Below the pieces are notes generated by a model. That model ran no database searches and was not told where the DNA came from. It saw only the letters and a list, made by a program, of their open reading frames with translations. From JBJFCE01 sp051888775 (GTDB taxonomy: Bacteria > Bacillota > Clostridia > Lachnospirales > Lachnospiraceae): 64,000 nt of DNA. Shown one piece after another: positions 1 through 8,821 of the stretch (position 1 is its first letter; the number at the start of each line of letters is the position of its first letter). The position numbers and the translations under genes were made by a program. The stretch is taken from contig JBJFCE010000050.1 in NCBI GenBank assembly GCA_051888775.1, forward strand, positions 62,001-126,000, written 5' to 3'.

Positions 1-1230
1 AACACCGTTCATTGCCGCTGCCTGCGCAGTCTTCCATGTACCGAACACATTATTCTTGACTGCCTCGTTCGGACTTTCCTCCATGAGCGGTACATGCTTA
101 TGGGCTGCCGCATGGTAAACAATATCCGGATGATACGTTTCAAAAATACTGTTCATACGGCTCGTATTACGTATCGAACCGATCAGCACGACCAGATTCA
201 GCCTCGGATACTTTGCCAAAAGCTCCTGCTGGATATCATAGGCGCTATTTTCATAGATATCAAAAATGATCAGCTGTGCCGGCTGATGCGTGGCAATCTG
301 ACGACACAACTCGCTGCCGATGGAACCGCCGCCGCCCGTGACCAGTACGACTTTGCCCTTCACATAGTTTAAGATAGAGTCCAGATCAACCTTGATCGGT
401 TCTCTGCCGAGCAGATCTTCCACGTCCACATCACGGATCTTGCTGACATTGACTTCTCCGTTGACAAGCTGATACATACCGGGAAGCGTGCGGAGCTTAC
501 AGTCCGTCTCTTTGCAGATATTAATCAGATCACGGATGATGTATTTCGGTACGGAAGGAAGGGCAATGATAATCTCATCAATCTGATATTTTTTTGCCGC
601 TTCAATGATCCGGTCACGTCCTCCGACTACCTTGATACCCTGCACATATCTGCCCCATTTATTCTTATCATCATCAATGACACATTTGATGCTCATCGTA
701 GAATAATGGCTGCCGATGATTTCCTTCATGATGACGTTTCCTGCATCACCGGCACCAATGATCATCACCGCAGTTCCATTTTTACTGTTGCTTCTTCTGT
801 GCTTTGCTTCCCTCAAAAAACGATAGGAAAAACGGCTCAATAATGTCAACGCGAATAACACGAGCAGGAAAATAAAATAATAACTCCTCGGTACATAGCG
901 CCCCGTAAAATGCAGTCCGACACACTGGATCAGTGCACTGACGCAGCAGGCTGCCGCCATATTCTGCATCTCCGTCACACCTGCATAGGCCCAAAGGCTG
1001 TGATACAGCCGAAACAGATAAAATACCAGAATCGTCAAAAGAATTCCAAACGGCAGAAACCATTTGACATTATCGACAAATAATTGCGGAATCGCATCAA
1101 TCCGAAATTCATATCGCATGATAAGCGGAATATAACTTGCCAATACAACCGCAATCATATCATATACGATCAAAAACGCTCTCCGTATAATCAGCTTTGT
1201 ATTTAAAATCTTTTTCTCTACCTGATTCAT
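1..1230 (-). CDS. Membrane-bound nucleotide-sugar 4,6-dehydratase, PglF/CapD type (partial, 3' end off the window)
   Basis: The 410 visible codons begin at ATG 1230 and run off the left edge, so the C-terminal third is missing compared with the usual 600 or so residues of this family. The first 110 residues hold several hydrophobic helices. A first Rossmann-like domain follows with IGAGDAGN near residue 157, then the dehydratase Rossmann domain with TGGGGSIGSE near residue 290 and the family-typical AAHKHVPLMEESPNEA stretch near the edge. Family members (PglF, WbpM, CapD) convert UDP-GlcNAc to the 4-keto-6-deoxy sugar at the inner membrane face, the first step to bacillosamine- or QuiNAc-type sugars. 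It is the last visible gene of the glycan locus. The catalytic residues lie outside the window, so activity cannot be judged. Confidence 0.88.
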   Translation of the reverse strand, partial: MNQVEKKILNTKLIIRRAFLIVYDMIAVVLASYIPLIMRYEFRIDAIPQLFVDNVKWFLPFGILLTILVFYLFRLYHSLWAYAGVTEMQNMAAACCVSALIQCVGLHFTGRYVPRSYYFIFLLVLFALTLLSRFSYRFLREAKHRRSNSKNGTAVMIIGAGDAGNVIMKEIIGSHYSTMSIKCVIDDDKNKWGRYVQGIKVVGGRDRIIEAAKKYQIDEIIIALPSVPKYIIRDLINICKETDCKLRTLPGMYQLVNGEVNVSKIRDVDVEDLLGREPIKVDLDSILNYVKGKVVLVTGGGGSIGSELCRQIATHQPAQLIIFDIYENSAYDIQQELLAKYPRLNLVVLIGSIRNTSRMNSIFETYHPDIVYHAAAHKHVPLMEESPNEAVKNNVFGTWKTAQAAAMNGV

Positions 1231-1302
1231 ATTTACACCTGTTTTAGTCCATTTATTACAACTGTCCGTATTCCGCTTTCTTTTTCCGAAATACCCGACT
1301 TA

Positions 1303-3954
1303 TTATTTTACCACATTTTTATCCATTCGCATAGTAATTAGTAAAAACAGATATGCAAATCCAAGCGGCATATTCGGATTTCCCGTGTATTCCGAAATAC
1401 TCGTAATGAGATATGCCGCAGAGATCATTAAAGAAAGATACATGGCTTCACTCCTGTCCTGCCCCTTCCATATCAGGATCACCGAGCGCATGATCACAAG
1501 CAGGCACAGCCCCAGTGACAACATTCCCGTCAGGATACCGAAATCGTATGCCATCTGGATAAAGGTATTATGCGAATGTGCGATCTGCGTCCCGTCCTCA
1601 TGTATCAGAACCATACTGTCATGTCCCGTCCAGTTCAAATCTTTCAGGTACATTTTAAAAATGCCGATTCTGCCATTTGACATTTCATTAATCTTGGAAG
1701 GCTGTACTGCCTGCTCCTGCACATCAACCTGATCGGCTGATGTAAGCAGCTGTACTTCTTCCTGCACCAGCCCGATCTCCGAACCGTCCGTACTGCCGGA
1801 TGCCAGATCCCCCAATGGCTGCATATCCATCTGCTGCGGTTTGGCAAGTGCATCATCCGCAAACGGTCTTACCATAAACTCAGGCAGTCCGAATCTGTCT
1901 CCCAAAAGGCGCATCAATGCCTTAAAATTCATATATTTATAAGAATCCGGCGCATCTCCCTTTTTAACAGCTTCCTTGAAATCCTCCAATTCGGCAACCA
2001 TATAACGCGGTTCATTGACAACCGCAGGGATACAGCGTGTTGCCGTATAGCACACCGGAACACTTAAGACTACCATCAATATCAGGCTCCCAAATACACG
2101 GATATACTGTTTCCAGGACAAATGCTCCGTAACAATTGCCGCAATCAACAGAATTGCCAAAATTCCGCATACTCCCATCAAGGTTGTTCTGGCAGCCGTA
2201 AATATAATATAAGCAGTCACCACGCCGTAACAGACCCACTCCTTCATACAACCGCAAAAGACGCTTCTCATCTTACGCATCCGCATATACAGCCGGACAA
2301 TAGCAACCGTTTCGACAAGTATCAGATACATTCCCGTACTTGCCACAGTATGAAACCACATCGGATAGCGATTAAACTGATAATACTCATACGGTCTGTA
2401 TAAGAGACACAATATCAGAATCAATCCGAAATTCACCAACACGGCATTTTCGAAATTTCTGATCACTCTGCGGCATCCCTGATCAGAATCATACTGCAAA
2501 AAGAATAACGTAAATGTTACTGCCATCATAAACGGCCAGCGCTTTCCGTGAGATGCCAGAATCATCCCGATACACATCAAAAGCCAGATAACAGCAACCG
2601 GAAGATTGACCTTACGAAGCTTCTTATCATTCCATGTACGGATCGTTTTTGCCAGAATCACACCCCAAACAAATACCGCCACCATAAAAACTGCTCCGAC
2701 CTGTATTCCATGATCCTCCCCTGCATGCAGATAGCAATAAACCATGCCCGCAGGAATCATAAAAAGTCCCCACACCAGCGTAACTATGTTAAACAAATCA
2801 CGCGCACGGTAAGATACTGCAATAGCCAAACCGAACAGCAGCAATACCCAGTTTCCGTTCAGGTCCTGTTTCCACTGCACAGAAGAATTCACATACATAA
2901 TTCCCGCATAAAGTAACAGCACAAGAGACAAGGTCTGCAGATAATTCTGCCACATCAAAACATCGGTATACTTATCCAGTTCCTCACGCATTGCGGATAC
3001 TTTCCTCTTGCGTACTTTATTTTTTCCGGATACAGATATCCGCACCGTATCATTTTGCTTCCACGCCCTTTGCACGAATAAAGCGCCGCCTGCTCCCAGA
3101 ATCAGACATGACACCGCATACACACCGATATCCAGTGCCATTCCTCCAAACATGCGAGTAATGCACAACTGATAGAATGCAAAAATGAGCCCCAGCCCAT
3201 AAATTGCCGCACCCAAGATCAGCAGGCACCTTTTCAGTACACGCTTTTTCTCAGAGGAAAGCGCAGCAATCAGATGCATGATCCATACTGCTGCCACATA
3301 TCCGGCAACTCCGGCTATCAGAATCCCGATCGTACAAAGCACACGCAGACCATCGGAAAACGGCTCGCTATAGCGAAATTCCATCAAAACAGCCTGTCCC
3401 TGTGTTAATATCCCCGCATACGTAAAGGACTCAAGTTCCGGAACTTTCAGTTCCTCCAGATTACCGTAAACAGCCGTCAAAACTCCTTCGCTGTCAAAAT
3501 GAGTGTTAACGCCGACATAATAGATCTGTCCCGGTACCACATCCAACTGCGGACTGACCGAAATACAGCCCATCGCTTCAATATCGCTGAAGTAGACAAC
3601 CTCCTGCCAGATCATATCAAATGCATCATTATAAATTGTTACAAATACCCGGTCCTGCTCATGCACTCCGTCAACACGCACTGCCATTACCATATCTGCA
3701 ATATGGTAATCTGCCGGAACAAAAGGCTGAAGCACGATCTCATCCATCGTCACAGCTCCTGTTTCTGCCGTAACAATACCTTCCCGGTATGTCGAAGTAT
3801 GGGAATGTTCAAAAACACGAAAAGGCCATACCATCAAAAGAAGGATGACCACCATCGTAACAATACAGATCTGTGCAATTGTATTTCGTTTTAATGCGCC
3901 TTTCGCGGACACATGACTATGCGTCTTTCTTTGGCTGGAATGTTGAATCTCCAT
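1303..3954 (-). CDS. O-antigen ligase / Wzy-like polytopic membrane protein
   Basis: A protein of about 883 residues with one N-terminal helix (residues 25-45), a roughly 150-residue soluble domain, and then ten or more membrane helices. Near residue 790 it carries HSHNTFIQMAYDFGILTG, which matches the conserved HN-x-(F/Y)-LQ loop of the O-antigen ligase/polymerase family (PF04932). That family transfers or polymerises lipid-linked glycans on the outer face of the membrane. It is about twice the usual family length because of the N-terminal domain and a long loop at residues 640-750. I prefer ATG 3954; an in-frame GTG at 3993 gives 896 residues but its purine-rich site lies only one base from the codon. 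The gene overlaps the 3' end of the preceding transferase. Ligase and polymerase roles cannot be told apart from sequence. Confidence 0.8.
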   Translation of the reverse strand: MEIQHSSQRKTHSHVSAKGALKRNTIAQICIVTMVVILLLMVWPFRVFEHSHTSTYREGIVTAETGAVTMDEIVLQPFVPADYHIADMVMAVRVDGVHEQDRVFVTIYNDAFDMIWQEVVYFSDIEAMGCISVSPQLDVVPGQIYYVGVNTHFDSEGVLTAVYGNLEELKVPELESFTYAGILTQGQAVLMEFRYSEPFSDGLRVLCTIGILIAGVAGYVAAVWIMHLIAALSSEKKRVLKRCLLILGAAIYGLGLIFAFYQLCITRMFGGMALDIGVYAVSCLILGAGGALFVQRAWKQNDTVRISVSGKNKVRKRKVSAMREELDKYTDVLMWQNYLQTLSLVLLLYAGIMYVNSSVQWKQDLNGNWVLLLFGLAIAVSYRARDLFNIVTLVWGLFMIPAGMVYCYLHAGEDHGIQVGAVFMVAVFVWGVILAKTIRTWNDKKLRKVNLPVAVIWLLMCIGMILASHGKRWPFMMAVTFTLFFLQYDSDQGCRRVIRNFENAVLVNFGLILILCLLYRPYEYYQFNRYPMWFHTVASTGMYLILVETVAIVRLYMRMRKMRSVFCGCMKEWVCYGVVTAYIIFTAARTTLMGVCGILAILLIAAIVTEHLSWKQYIRVFGSLILMVVLSVPVCYTATRCIPAVVNEPRYMVAELEDFKEAVKKGDAPDSYKYMNFKALMRLLGDRFGLPEFMVRPFADDALAKPQQMDMQPLGDLASGSTDGSEIGLVQEEVQLLTSADQVDVQEQAVQPSKINEMSNGRIGIFKMYLKDLNWTGHDSMVLIHEDGTQIAHSHNTFIQMAYDFGILTGMLSLGLCLLVIMRSVILIWKGQDRSEAMYLSLMISAAYLITSISEYTGNPNMPLGFAYLFLLITMRMDKNVVK

Positions 3955-4903
3955 AGATACCCCGTTCTGATTCCGAAGCGTTCTCTCCGACACGCTCCCT
4001 TACTACAAATTGCGGAGAACGATTCATACTGATATACATTCTGCCGATATATTCTCCGATCATGCCAAGCATAAGCATGATCATGCCGCCGATAAATACC
4101 AGTGCGGACATCATGGCACTAAATCCGATCGGCACATCGGGATTGACAAATTTCTTGATCACGGTATAGATTCCGTATAGAAAACCGCATGCTGCGGTGA
4201 TACAGCCCAATACCGTTGCAATTCTGAGCGGCTTGATCGAAAATGCCGTGAAACCGTTAAACCAAAGCGCCAGAAGCTTCTTCATCGTATATCCGGATGT
4301 TCCGATCTCTCTTTCCCGGTGTGTGACATCCACATTGATAATGTTTTTGGTTGCCCGCAGTACCAGCCCTATCACATAGGGATAGGAATGCTCGTACTGA
4401 AGCATGTTATCCACGACAAAACGCCTTGCCGCAAAATAACTCGAAACATACAGATCCTTCGGTTTTCCAAGCATTACCCTCGTCATCCAGTCATTTACCC
4501 TGCTTCCGAAATTACGGAATGCAGAATGCTTTTTATTAGTATAGCGGGCATACACAACATCACTGCCCCCACGAATCCCGTCAAGCAATTTCCCGACTTC
4601 ATTTGCCGGTGTCTGTCCGTCGTCATCCAGACATACTATAACATCGCCGCTCACTTCATGAAATCCCGCCATCAGTGCCGCATGCTGCCCAAAATTTCTG
4701 GCCAGATTGACTCCTGTCACATTGGGATTCTCCGAAGCAATCCTGCGGATTGTCTCAAAAGTATCATCCGTTGAACAGTCATTGACCAGAATCAGCTCAT
4801 AACTGTATTCCGGCATAGTTGCCATGGTCTCCTTGATCTCCGCTACCACCCCGGGCAGCGTCTGTGCCGAACGATAGCACGGTATCACAAAACTTACTTT
4901 CAT
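3917..4903 (-). CDS. GT2 polyprenyl-phosphate glycosyltransferase, GtrB/ArnC type
   Basis: 328 residues. The N-terminal GT-A domain begins MKVSFVIPCYRSA and has DDDGQTPANE near residue 93 as the metal/nucleotide-binding acidic motif. Two C-terminal membrane helices (about 230-255 and 265-290) end in GEYIGRMYISMNRSPQFVVRE, the tail typical of enzymes that load a sugar onto undecaprenyl phosphate. Such carriers feed membrane GT-C enzymes that decorate glycans outside the cell, and GT-C-like proteins are encoded nearby (5688 and 16995). The start has a strong GGAGG site, and the first four bases overlap the stop of the upstream GNAT gene, indicating translational coupling. The sugar is unknown. 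Confidence 0.88.
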   Translation of the reverse strand: MKVSFVIPCYRSAQTLPGVVAEIKETMATMPEYSYELILVNDCSTDDTFETIRRIASENPNVTGVNLARNFGQHAALMAGFHEVSGDVIVCLDDDGQTPANEVGKLLDGIRGGSDVVYARYTNKKHSAFRNFGSRVNDWMTRVMLGKPKDLYVSSYFAARRFVVDNMLQYEHSYPYVIGLVLRATKNIINVDVTHREREIGTSGYTMKKLLALWFNGFTAFSIKPLRIATVLGCITAACGFLYGIYTVIKKFVNPDVPIGFSAMMSALVFIGGMIMLMLGMIGEYIGRMYISMNRSPQFVVRERVGENASESERGIYGDSTFQPKKDA

Positions 4904-5445
4904 ATGTTCCTCCGTTCCTTTGGATTGATCATTCCCATAAAGATCACATCCTGAAACTGTCCATCCAAATATACATCATCACAAAATCTGCCTTCCTCGA
5001 CAAATCCTGCTTTTTCATAGCTTCTTTTTGCTCTCGGATTATTGGCAAGTACCCGCAGCATGATCCGGTGAAGCTTTAACTCCTCAAAGGCATACTGCAC
5101 GGCAAGATGCGCCGCCTCCGTGCCGATCCCAATCCCGAGCGCCTCCTTCACACCGATGAAAATGCCATATTCCGCCTTCCGGTGCTCTCTGTCGATATCC
5201 CGAAAATAAACGCTTCCGACCGGTGTATCATCTTTTTTCAGACAAATCACAAACTGCACAACGTGCCCCGGCACGATCTGTGTCCGAATCCACTCCAAAT
5301 GCCCCTCTCCGGTAAATGGTCTGCGGTAAATAAAATTCTCCCTGACAAAATCTTCATTACGCCATGACACAATAAGATCTGTATCTTCCTGTGTCATCAG
5401 CCTTAAATAGACTTTTTCGCCTTCCAATTTATCTTTTTGCTCCAT
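4900..5445 (-). CDS. GNAT-family N-acetyltransferase (RimJ/RimL type)
   Basis: 181 residues with the RimL-type pattern: LRLMTQEDTDLIVSWRNE at the N-terminus, VGSVYFRDID in the central strands, an acetyl-CoA-binding region around GIGIGTEAAHLAVQYAF, and LRVLANNPRAKRSYEKAGF at the C-terminus. Within sugar loci, proteins of this type N-acetylate amino groups on nucleotide sugars (PseH- and WecD-like roles). It sits downstream of rffA and the 612-residue membrane protein, separated from them by a palindromic element, so it might acylate the 4-amino sugar made by RffA. It could instead be the stand-alone PseH, although PseG in this window carries its own GNAT domain. The substrate is inference. Confidence 0.85.
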   Translation of the reverse strand: MEQKDKLEGEKVYLRLMTQEDTDLIVSWRNEDFVRENFIYRRPFTGEGHLEWIRTQIVPGHVVQFVICLKKDDTPVGSVYFRDIDREHRKAEYGIFIGVKEALGIGIGTEAAHLAVQYAFEELKLHRIMLRVLANNPRAKRSYEKAGFVEEGRFCDDVYLDGQFQDVIFMGMINPKERRNI

Positions 5446-5475
5446 ATTATCTCCTTAATTTAACCAGCCGCCATA

Positions 5476-5674
5476 GGTGCTTGTGAAGCTTTGCCGGCAG
5501 GGCGGTACGGGAATCCAACACCTGTCAGCTGCGGGCACTGTGAGTCCGTCGGTACTTAGGCACCGTATTTTGGTGCCTTATGTACCGCTACGGACGAAGT
5601 GTAGCGAAAGCGTGCCCGCAGCTGACAGGTATTGGATTCCCGTACCGCCCTGCCGGCAAAGTTTCGCAAGCACC
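5476..5674 (+). repeat. Variable-arm palindromic element P1 (class I, core reads on plus)
   Basis: The arms at 5476-5538 and 5612-5674 are 63 bases each and complementary with only three mismatches. The core at 5539-5611 folds into nested helices: GTCCGT/ACGGAC, CGGTAC/GTACCG, and AGGCACC/GGTGCCT around a GTATTTT loop, followed by the constant AGCGAAAGCGTGCC. The innermost helix differs from the other class I copies at two positions on each side, and pairing is kept. It lies between the GNAT start and the stop of the 612-residue membrane protein, antisense to both. No coding potential or transposase is present. See the findings for the family. Confidence 0.93.
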
Positions 5675-5687
5675 CAAATCTTTTCCG

Positions 5688-7526
5688 TTATCCGAGCAGC
5701 TGATACAGCCGCACACGGTAAATCATAAACCTGATCTTTCCGTCAACGCGAAATACTGCCTCCGTATCGAGCCGTACCTCATAGCCCTTACTCTTATAAT
5801 AAGCAACAAACCAATCCATATCGCGATCGATTCTCGTTACAAAATAAACATTATTCATATTTATAAGATCGGACTCGATATTTCCGATCCCCCGCTTTGA
5901 CAGCTTTTCCATATAAACCGGGCTGCCTGCTGCCCAGCCGCCGCAGATATCATAGTTCCGGTAGCTGTTATCCACATCCACAAACATTTTCTCGGAATAC
6001 TGTACCGTAGAATATACGTCCAAAAGATAATAGTTATCGGGATTGTCCATAAAATATTGTCTTAGCAGATTCCACTCGCGATTCACATCTGCCCTGTATT
6101 CCTGCTTTTCCTCCACTGTACGCACATTCCGAACGATCGGTATCACACACAGCGTCACAAGCAGCAGCACCATTGTATACGGCCAGTATTTCCGGTATTG
6201 CGGAATATACGGAGGTCTGGTTTCTCCATGCTGCGTTAGGACTGCCGCTTTATTACGGTATTCCTCAAACATCTGATAAGTCTCTGTCAAAAGCATTGCT
6301 GCCAGGATCAGCACTTCCGTCAGATACAGGGATACCGTAACCCTGTCAACAATCCGCCCCCGCATGATCAGAAACATCCAACTGATCGATCGCATGCCAA
6401 ACAGTAACGGCAGCTTCCATAAGACGCTCGGCGCCTTTCGCATCAGTCCGGTCAGAAACACCAGACCATATAACATCCATACAAGATAGATCCACGGTGC
6501 ATCGTCCGTATGTGTCAGGCGGTAGAGGTACTGTTTCAAGCCTTCATAAAAATCATATCGAAAATAATGTTTCCCCAAATAGACACGATTATAATCTATG
6601 ATGTCACTCAACATTTGCGCATCGATCTTTTCATCCAACGCAAAATTGTAATTCGTCAGCAAATATTCCTCTGCACTTGACAGACCGATTGACTGATAAA
6701 AAGCAGCATTTTCTTCATAAGCAGGAGGTGTCTGCTGAAAATCATAAAGTTCTGTCCGATAATCAAAAAATGCCTGAAATTCTTTCCACTCCCCGCTTCT
6801 GTATGCAATCTCGTTGGCAATCATGCCAATCCCCATACCGATCATCACTACAATCACAGTACTCAGATATTTCACAACATTTTGAATCTGAAGCGGTCTG
6901 CTTCCTGTTTTTCTTGCCCCAAGCATCCACTTTGCAAAACCTGCCGCCCCCACAAGCGGGCAAAGTAACAACATCATTTCCGTTCTGATATAGAATGCCA
7001 GTATCACAAGGCACATACTGACAATATTCTTGCGGATAAATGCGCCTGTTTCCAATCTGTCATCCGTGGTATAAAACAAAAAGATACCTGTTGCCGTCAG
7101 AAGCGCACAGGTAACGGTATACTGTACAAACACAAGCTCATACAGCAAAAGTCCCCCTAGAAGTAACATTTCGCTCATCAAAAGCAGGCACTTTTTCAAT
7201 ATTCTGGAAAGGAATGAGACCGTCCGTTTTGCGATCAGAAATGCACACAGGAAATGGCATGCACACAAAAAAATGCCATACCACGGCAATGACGGCACCA
7301 ACCTGTAAGCCATACTGATCAAAAGTCCCGCCGGATACAGCATTTGTATATTCATGGCGTTTGGCGCACCTGTGTATGTTCCGGACAGGATATCCTTGAT
7401 CAACACATCATCATTCAGATCATAATAACAATCAAAGAAATACCCGGTTAAAATACAGCAGACCGTTACTGCAACCAGTGCAAGCAGGGCATCCCGTATT
7501 GTTTTTGATCTCTGCTCTTCTCTCAT
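5688..7526 (-). CDS. Polytopic membrane protein, GT-C-like, function unknown
   Basis: 612 residues with about 11-12 predicted membrane helices and a C-terminal soluble region of roughly 120 residues. The first helix is followed at once by DLNDDVLIKDILSG, an acidic first outer loop of the kind seen in GT-C glycosyltransferases that use polyprenyl-phosphate sugars. This supports, but does not prove, a role in moving a sugar from a lipid carrier to a glycan outside the membrane, with a GtrB-type enzyme at 3917 as a possible partner. It overlaps the stop of rffA by four bases (ATGA-type coupling). I cannot assign a named family with confidence. Confidence 0.72.
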   Translation of the reverse strand: MREEQRSKTIRDALLALVAVTVCCILTGYFFDCYYDLNDDVLIKDILSGTYTGAPNAMNIQMLYPAGLLISMAYRLVPSLPWYGIFLCACHFLCAFLIAKRTVSFLSRILKKCLLLMSEMLLLGGLLLYELVFVQYTVTCALLTATGIFLFYTTDDRLETGAFIRKNIVSMCLVILAFYIRTEMMLLLCPLVGAAGFAKWMLGARKTGSRPLQIQNVVKYLSTVIVVMIGMGIGMIANEIAYRSGEWKEFQAFFDYRTELYDFQQTPPAYEENAAFYQSIGLSSAEEYLLTNYNFALDEKIDAQMLSDIIDYNRVYLGKHYFRYDFYEGLKQYLYRLTHTDDAPWIYLVWMLYGLVFLTGLMRKAPSVLWKLPLLFGMRSISWMFLIMRGRIVDRVTVSLYLTEVLILAAMLLTETYQMFEEYRNKAAVLTQHGETRPPYIPQYRKYWPYTMVLLLVTLCVIPIVRNVRTVEEKQEYRADVNREWNLLRQYFMDNPDNYYLLDVYSTVQYSEKMFVDVDNSYRNYDICGGWAAGSPVYMEKLSKRGIGNIESDLINMNNVYFVTRIDRDMDWFVAYYKSKGYEVRLDTEAVFRVDGKIRFMIYRVRLYQLLG

Positions 7527-8653
7527 ACGTGATAGAACTCCTTCACCTTGCCTGCAATGTAATCTACCTGATCCATGCTCAGTGTATAGAACATCGGCAG
7601 ACGTAACAGCCGCTCACTTTCCCTCGTCGTATAACGATCCTCACCATGGAAGCGTCCGAATTTCTGACCGGCCGGTGCAGAATGAAGCGGAATATAATGG
7701 AATACCGATAAAATCTCATTCTCCTTTAAGAAATTGATCAGCCTCGTACGCTCTTCAATGTCCCTTGCCTTAATATAATACATATGGGCATTGTGTACGC
7801 AGCCGTCCGGAATGGTCGGACACTGAATCAATTCCTGTGCCTCTAACGGACGTAACAGTTCGTCATACCGGTTCCAAAGCGCCAGACGTTTCTCATTGAT
7901 CTCATCCGCCATGCTTAACTGCGCCCAGAGATAGGCTGCATTCATATCACTTGGCAGATAGGAAGAACCATGATTTACCCATGTATATTTATCGATCTGC
8001 CCACGGTAGAATTTGGAACGGTTGGTTCCCTTTTCACGGATGATCTCCGCATCCTCGATATACTTTTCGTCACGGATCAGGAGCGCTCCGCCCTCACCCA
8101 TGCTATAATTTTTGGTCTCATGGAAACTGAAGCAGCCGAAATCTCCGATCGTTCCGAGTGCCTGTCCTTTATAAGACGACATGATCCCCTGTGCCGCATC
8201 CTCAATAACCATCAGATTGTGGCGTTTTGCAATATCCATAATCGTATCCATTTCGCAGGCAACTCCGGCATAATGCACCGGTACAATCGCACGGGTATGC
8301 TCCGTAACCGCATCCTCAATAAGTGTTTCATCAATATTCATCGTATCCGGACGGATATCCACAAACACCACCTTGGCTCCGCGCAGAACAAACGCATCTG
8401 CCGTAGACACAAAGGTATAGGAGGGCATGATCACTTCATCTCCCTCTTTGATATCCGCAAGCAGTGCCGCAAGCTCGGTCGCATGTGTGCAGGAGGTTGT
8501 TAAAAGGCATTTCTTTGTCCCTGTTTTTGCCTCAATCCATTCGTTACACTGTTTTGTAAACGGACCGTCACCGCAGATTTTCTGGTTCTTTACTGCCTGT
8601 CCGATATATTCAATTTCTTTTCCCGTATAGGGCGGAATATTAAAAGGAATCAT
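7523..8653 (-). CDS. rffA: dTDP-4-amino-4,6-dideoxygalactose transaminase
   Basis: 376 residues. A PLP-dependent sugar aminotransferase of the DegT/DnrJ/EryC1 group that makes dTDP-4-amino-4,6-dideoxy-galactose from the 4-keto sugar. The PLP lysine lies in FSFHETKN at residue 181, the position and motif of the RffA/WecE subgroup, and MIPFNIPPYTGKEIEYI matches its N-terminus. An upstream in-frame start at 8725 exists, but ATG 8653 has a good GAGGG site and begins at the family start, so I use it. The sequence upstream of 8653 holds a promoter and leader hairpin. RmlA and RmlB, needed for the substrate, are not in the window. Confidence 0.92.
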   Translation of the reverse strand: MIPFNIPPYTGKEIEYIGQAVKNQKICGDGPFTKQCNEWIEAKTGTKKCLLTTSCTHATELAALLADIKEGDEVIMPSYTFVSTADAFVLRGAKVVFVDIRPDTMNIDETLIEDAVTEHTRAIVPVHYAGVACEMDTIMDIAKRHNLMVIEDAAQGIMSSYKGQALGTIGDFGCFSFHETKNYSMGEGGALLIRDEKYIEDAEIIREKGTNRSKFYRGQIDKYTWVNHGSSYLPSDMNAAYLWAQLSMADEINEKRLALWNRYDELLRPLEAQELIQCPTIPDGCVHNAHMYYIKARDIEERTRLINFLKENEILSVFHYIPLHSAPAGQKFGRFHGEDRYTTRESERLLRLPMFYTLSMDQVDYIAGKVKEFYHV

Positions 8654-8722
8654 ATTGGCTCCCTCATCCTCTCTTGTATCTGTCAGACATTTGCTCCGGC
8701 AGAGACTTGAATCTGTTTTTAT

Positions 8723-8779
8723 CATGCACCATTCAGATGCCTACGCGCACATTATACCACTTTTCCGACCATATAGCTA
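8723..8779 (-). promoter_or_regulatory. Extended -10 promoter and leader hairpin of rffA
   Basis: On the minus strand an extended -10 (TGG-TATAAT) lies at 8751-8759 with only a weak -35 candidate near 8774-8779. Five bases downstream begins GTAGGCA and the hairpin GCATC-TGAAT-GGTGC, part of a 19-base block ending in GCATG (8723-8744). The same block, with two T-to-C changes that keep pairing, appears twice at 46407-46489. Its position puts it in the 5' leader of rffA, about 70 bases before the start codon. Confidence 0.62.
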
Positions 8780-8821
8780 TACTAATAAATTTCATAAAAC
8801 AGCTCCGTACAACATGGTAAA

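Noticed and set aside
5476..5674. Palindromes as ordinary bidirectional terminators
   Set aside because: No U-runs follow the arms, some copies lie upstream of genes in sense, and the internal core structure is conserved, which terminators do not need.
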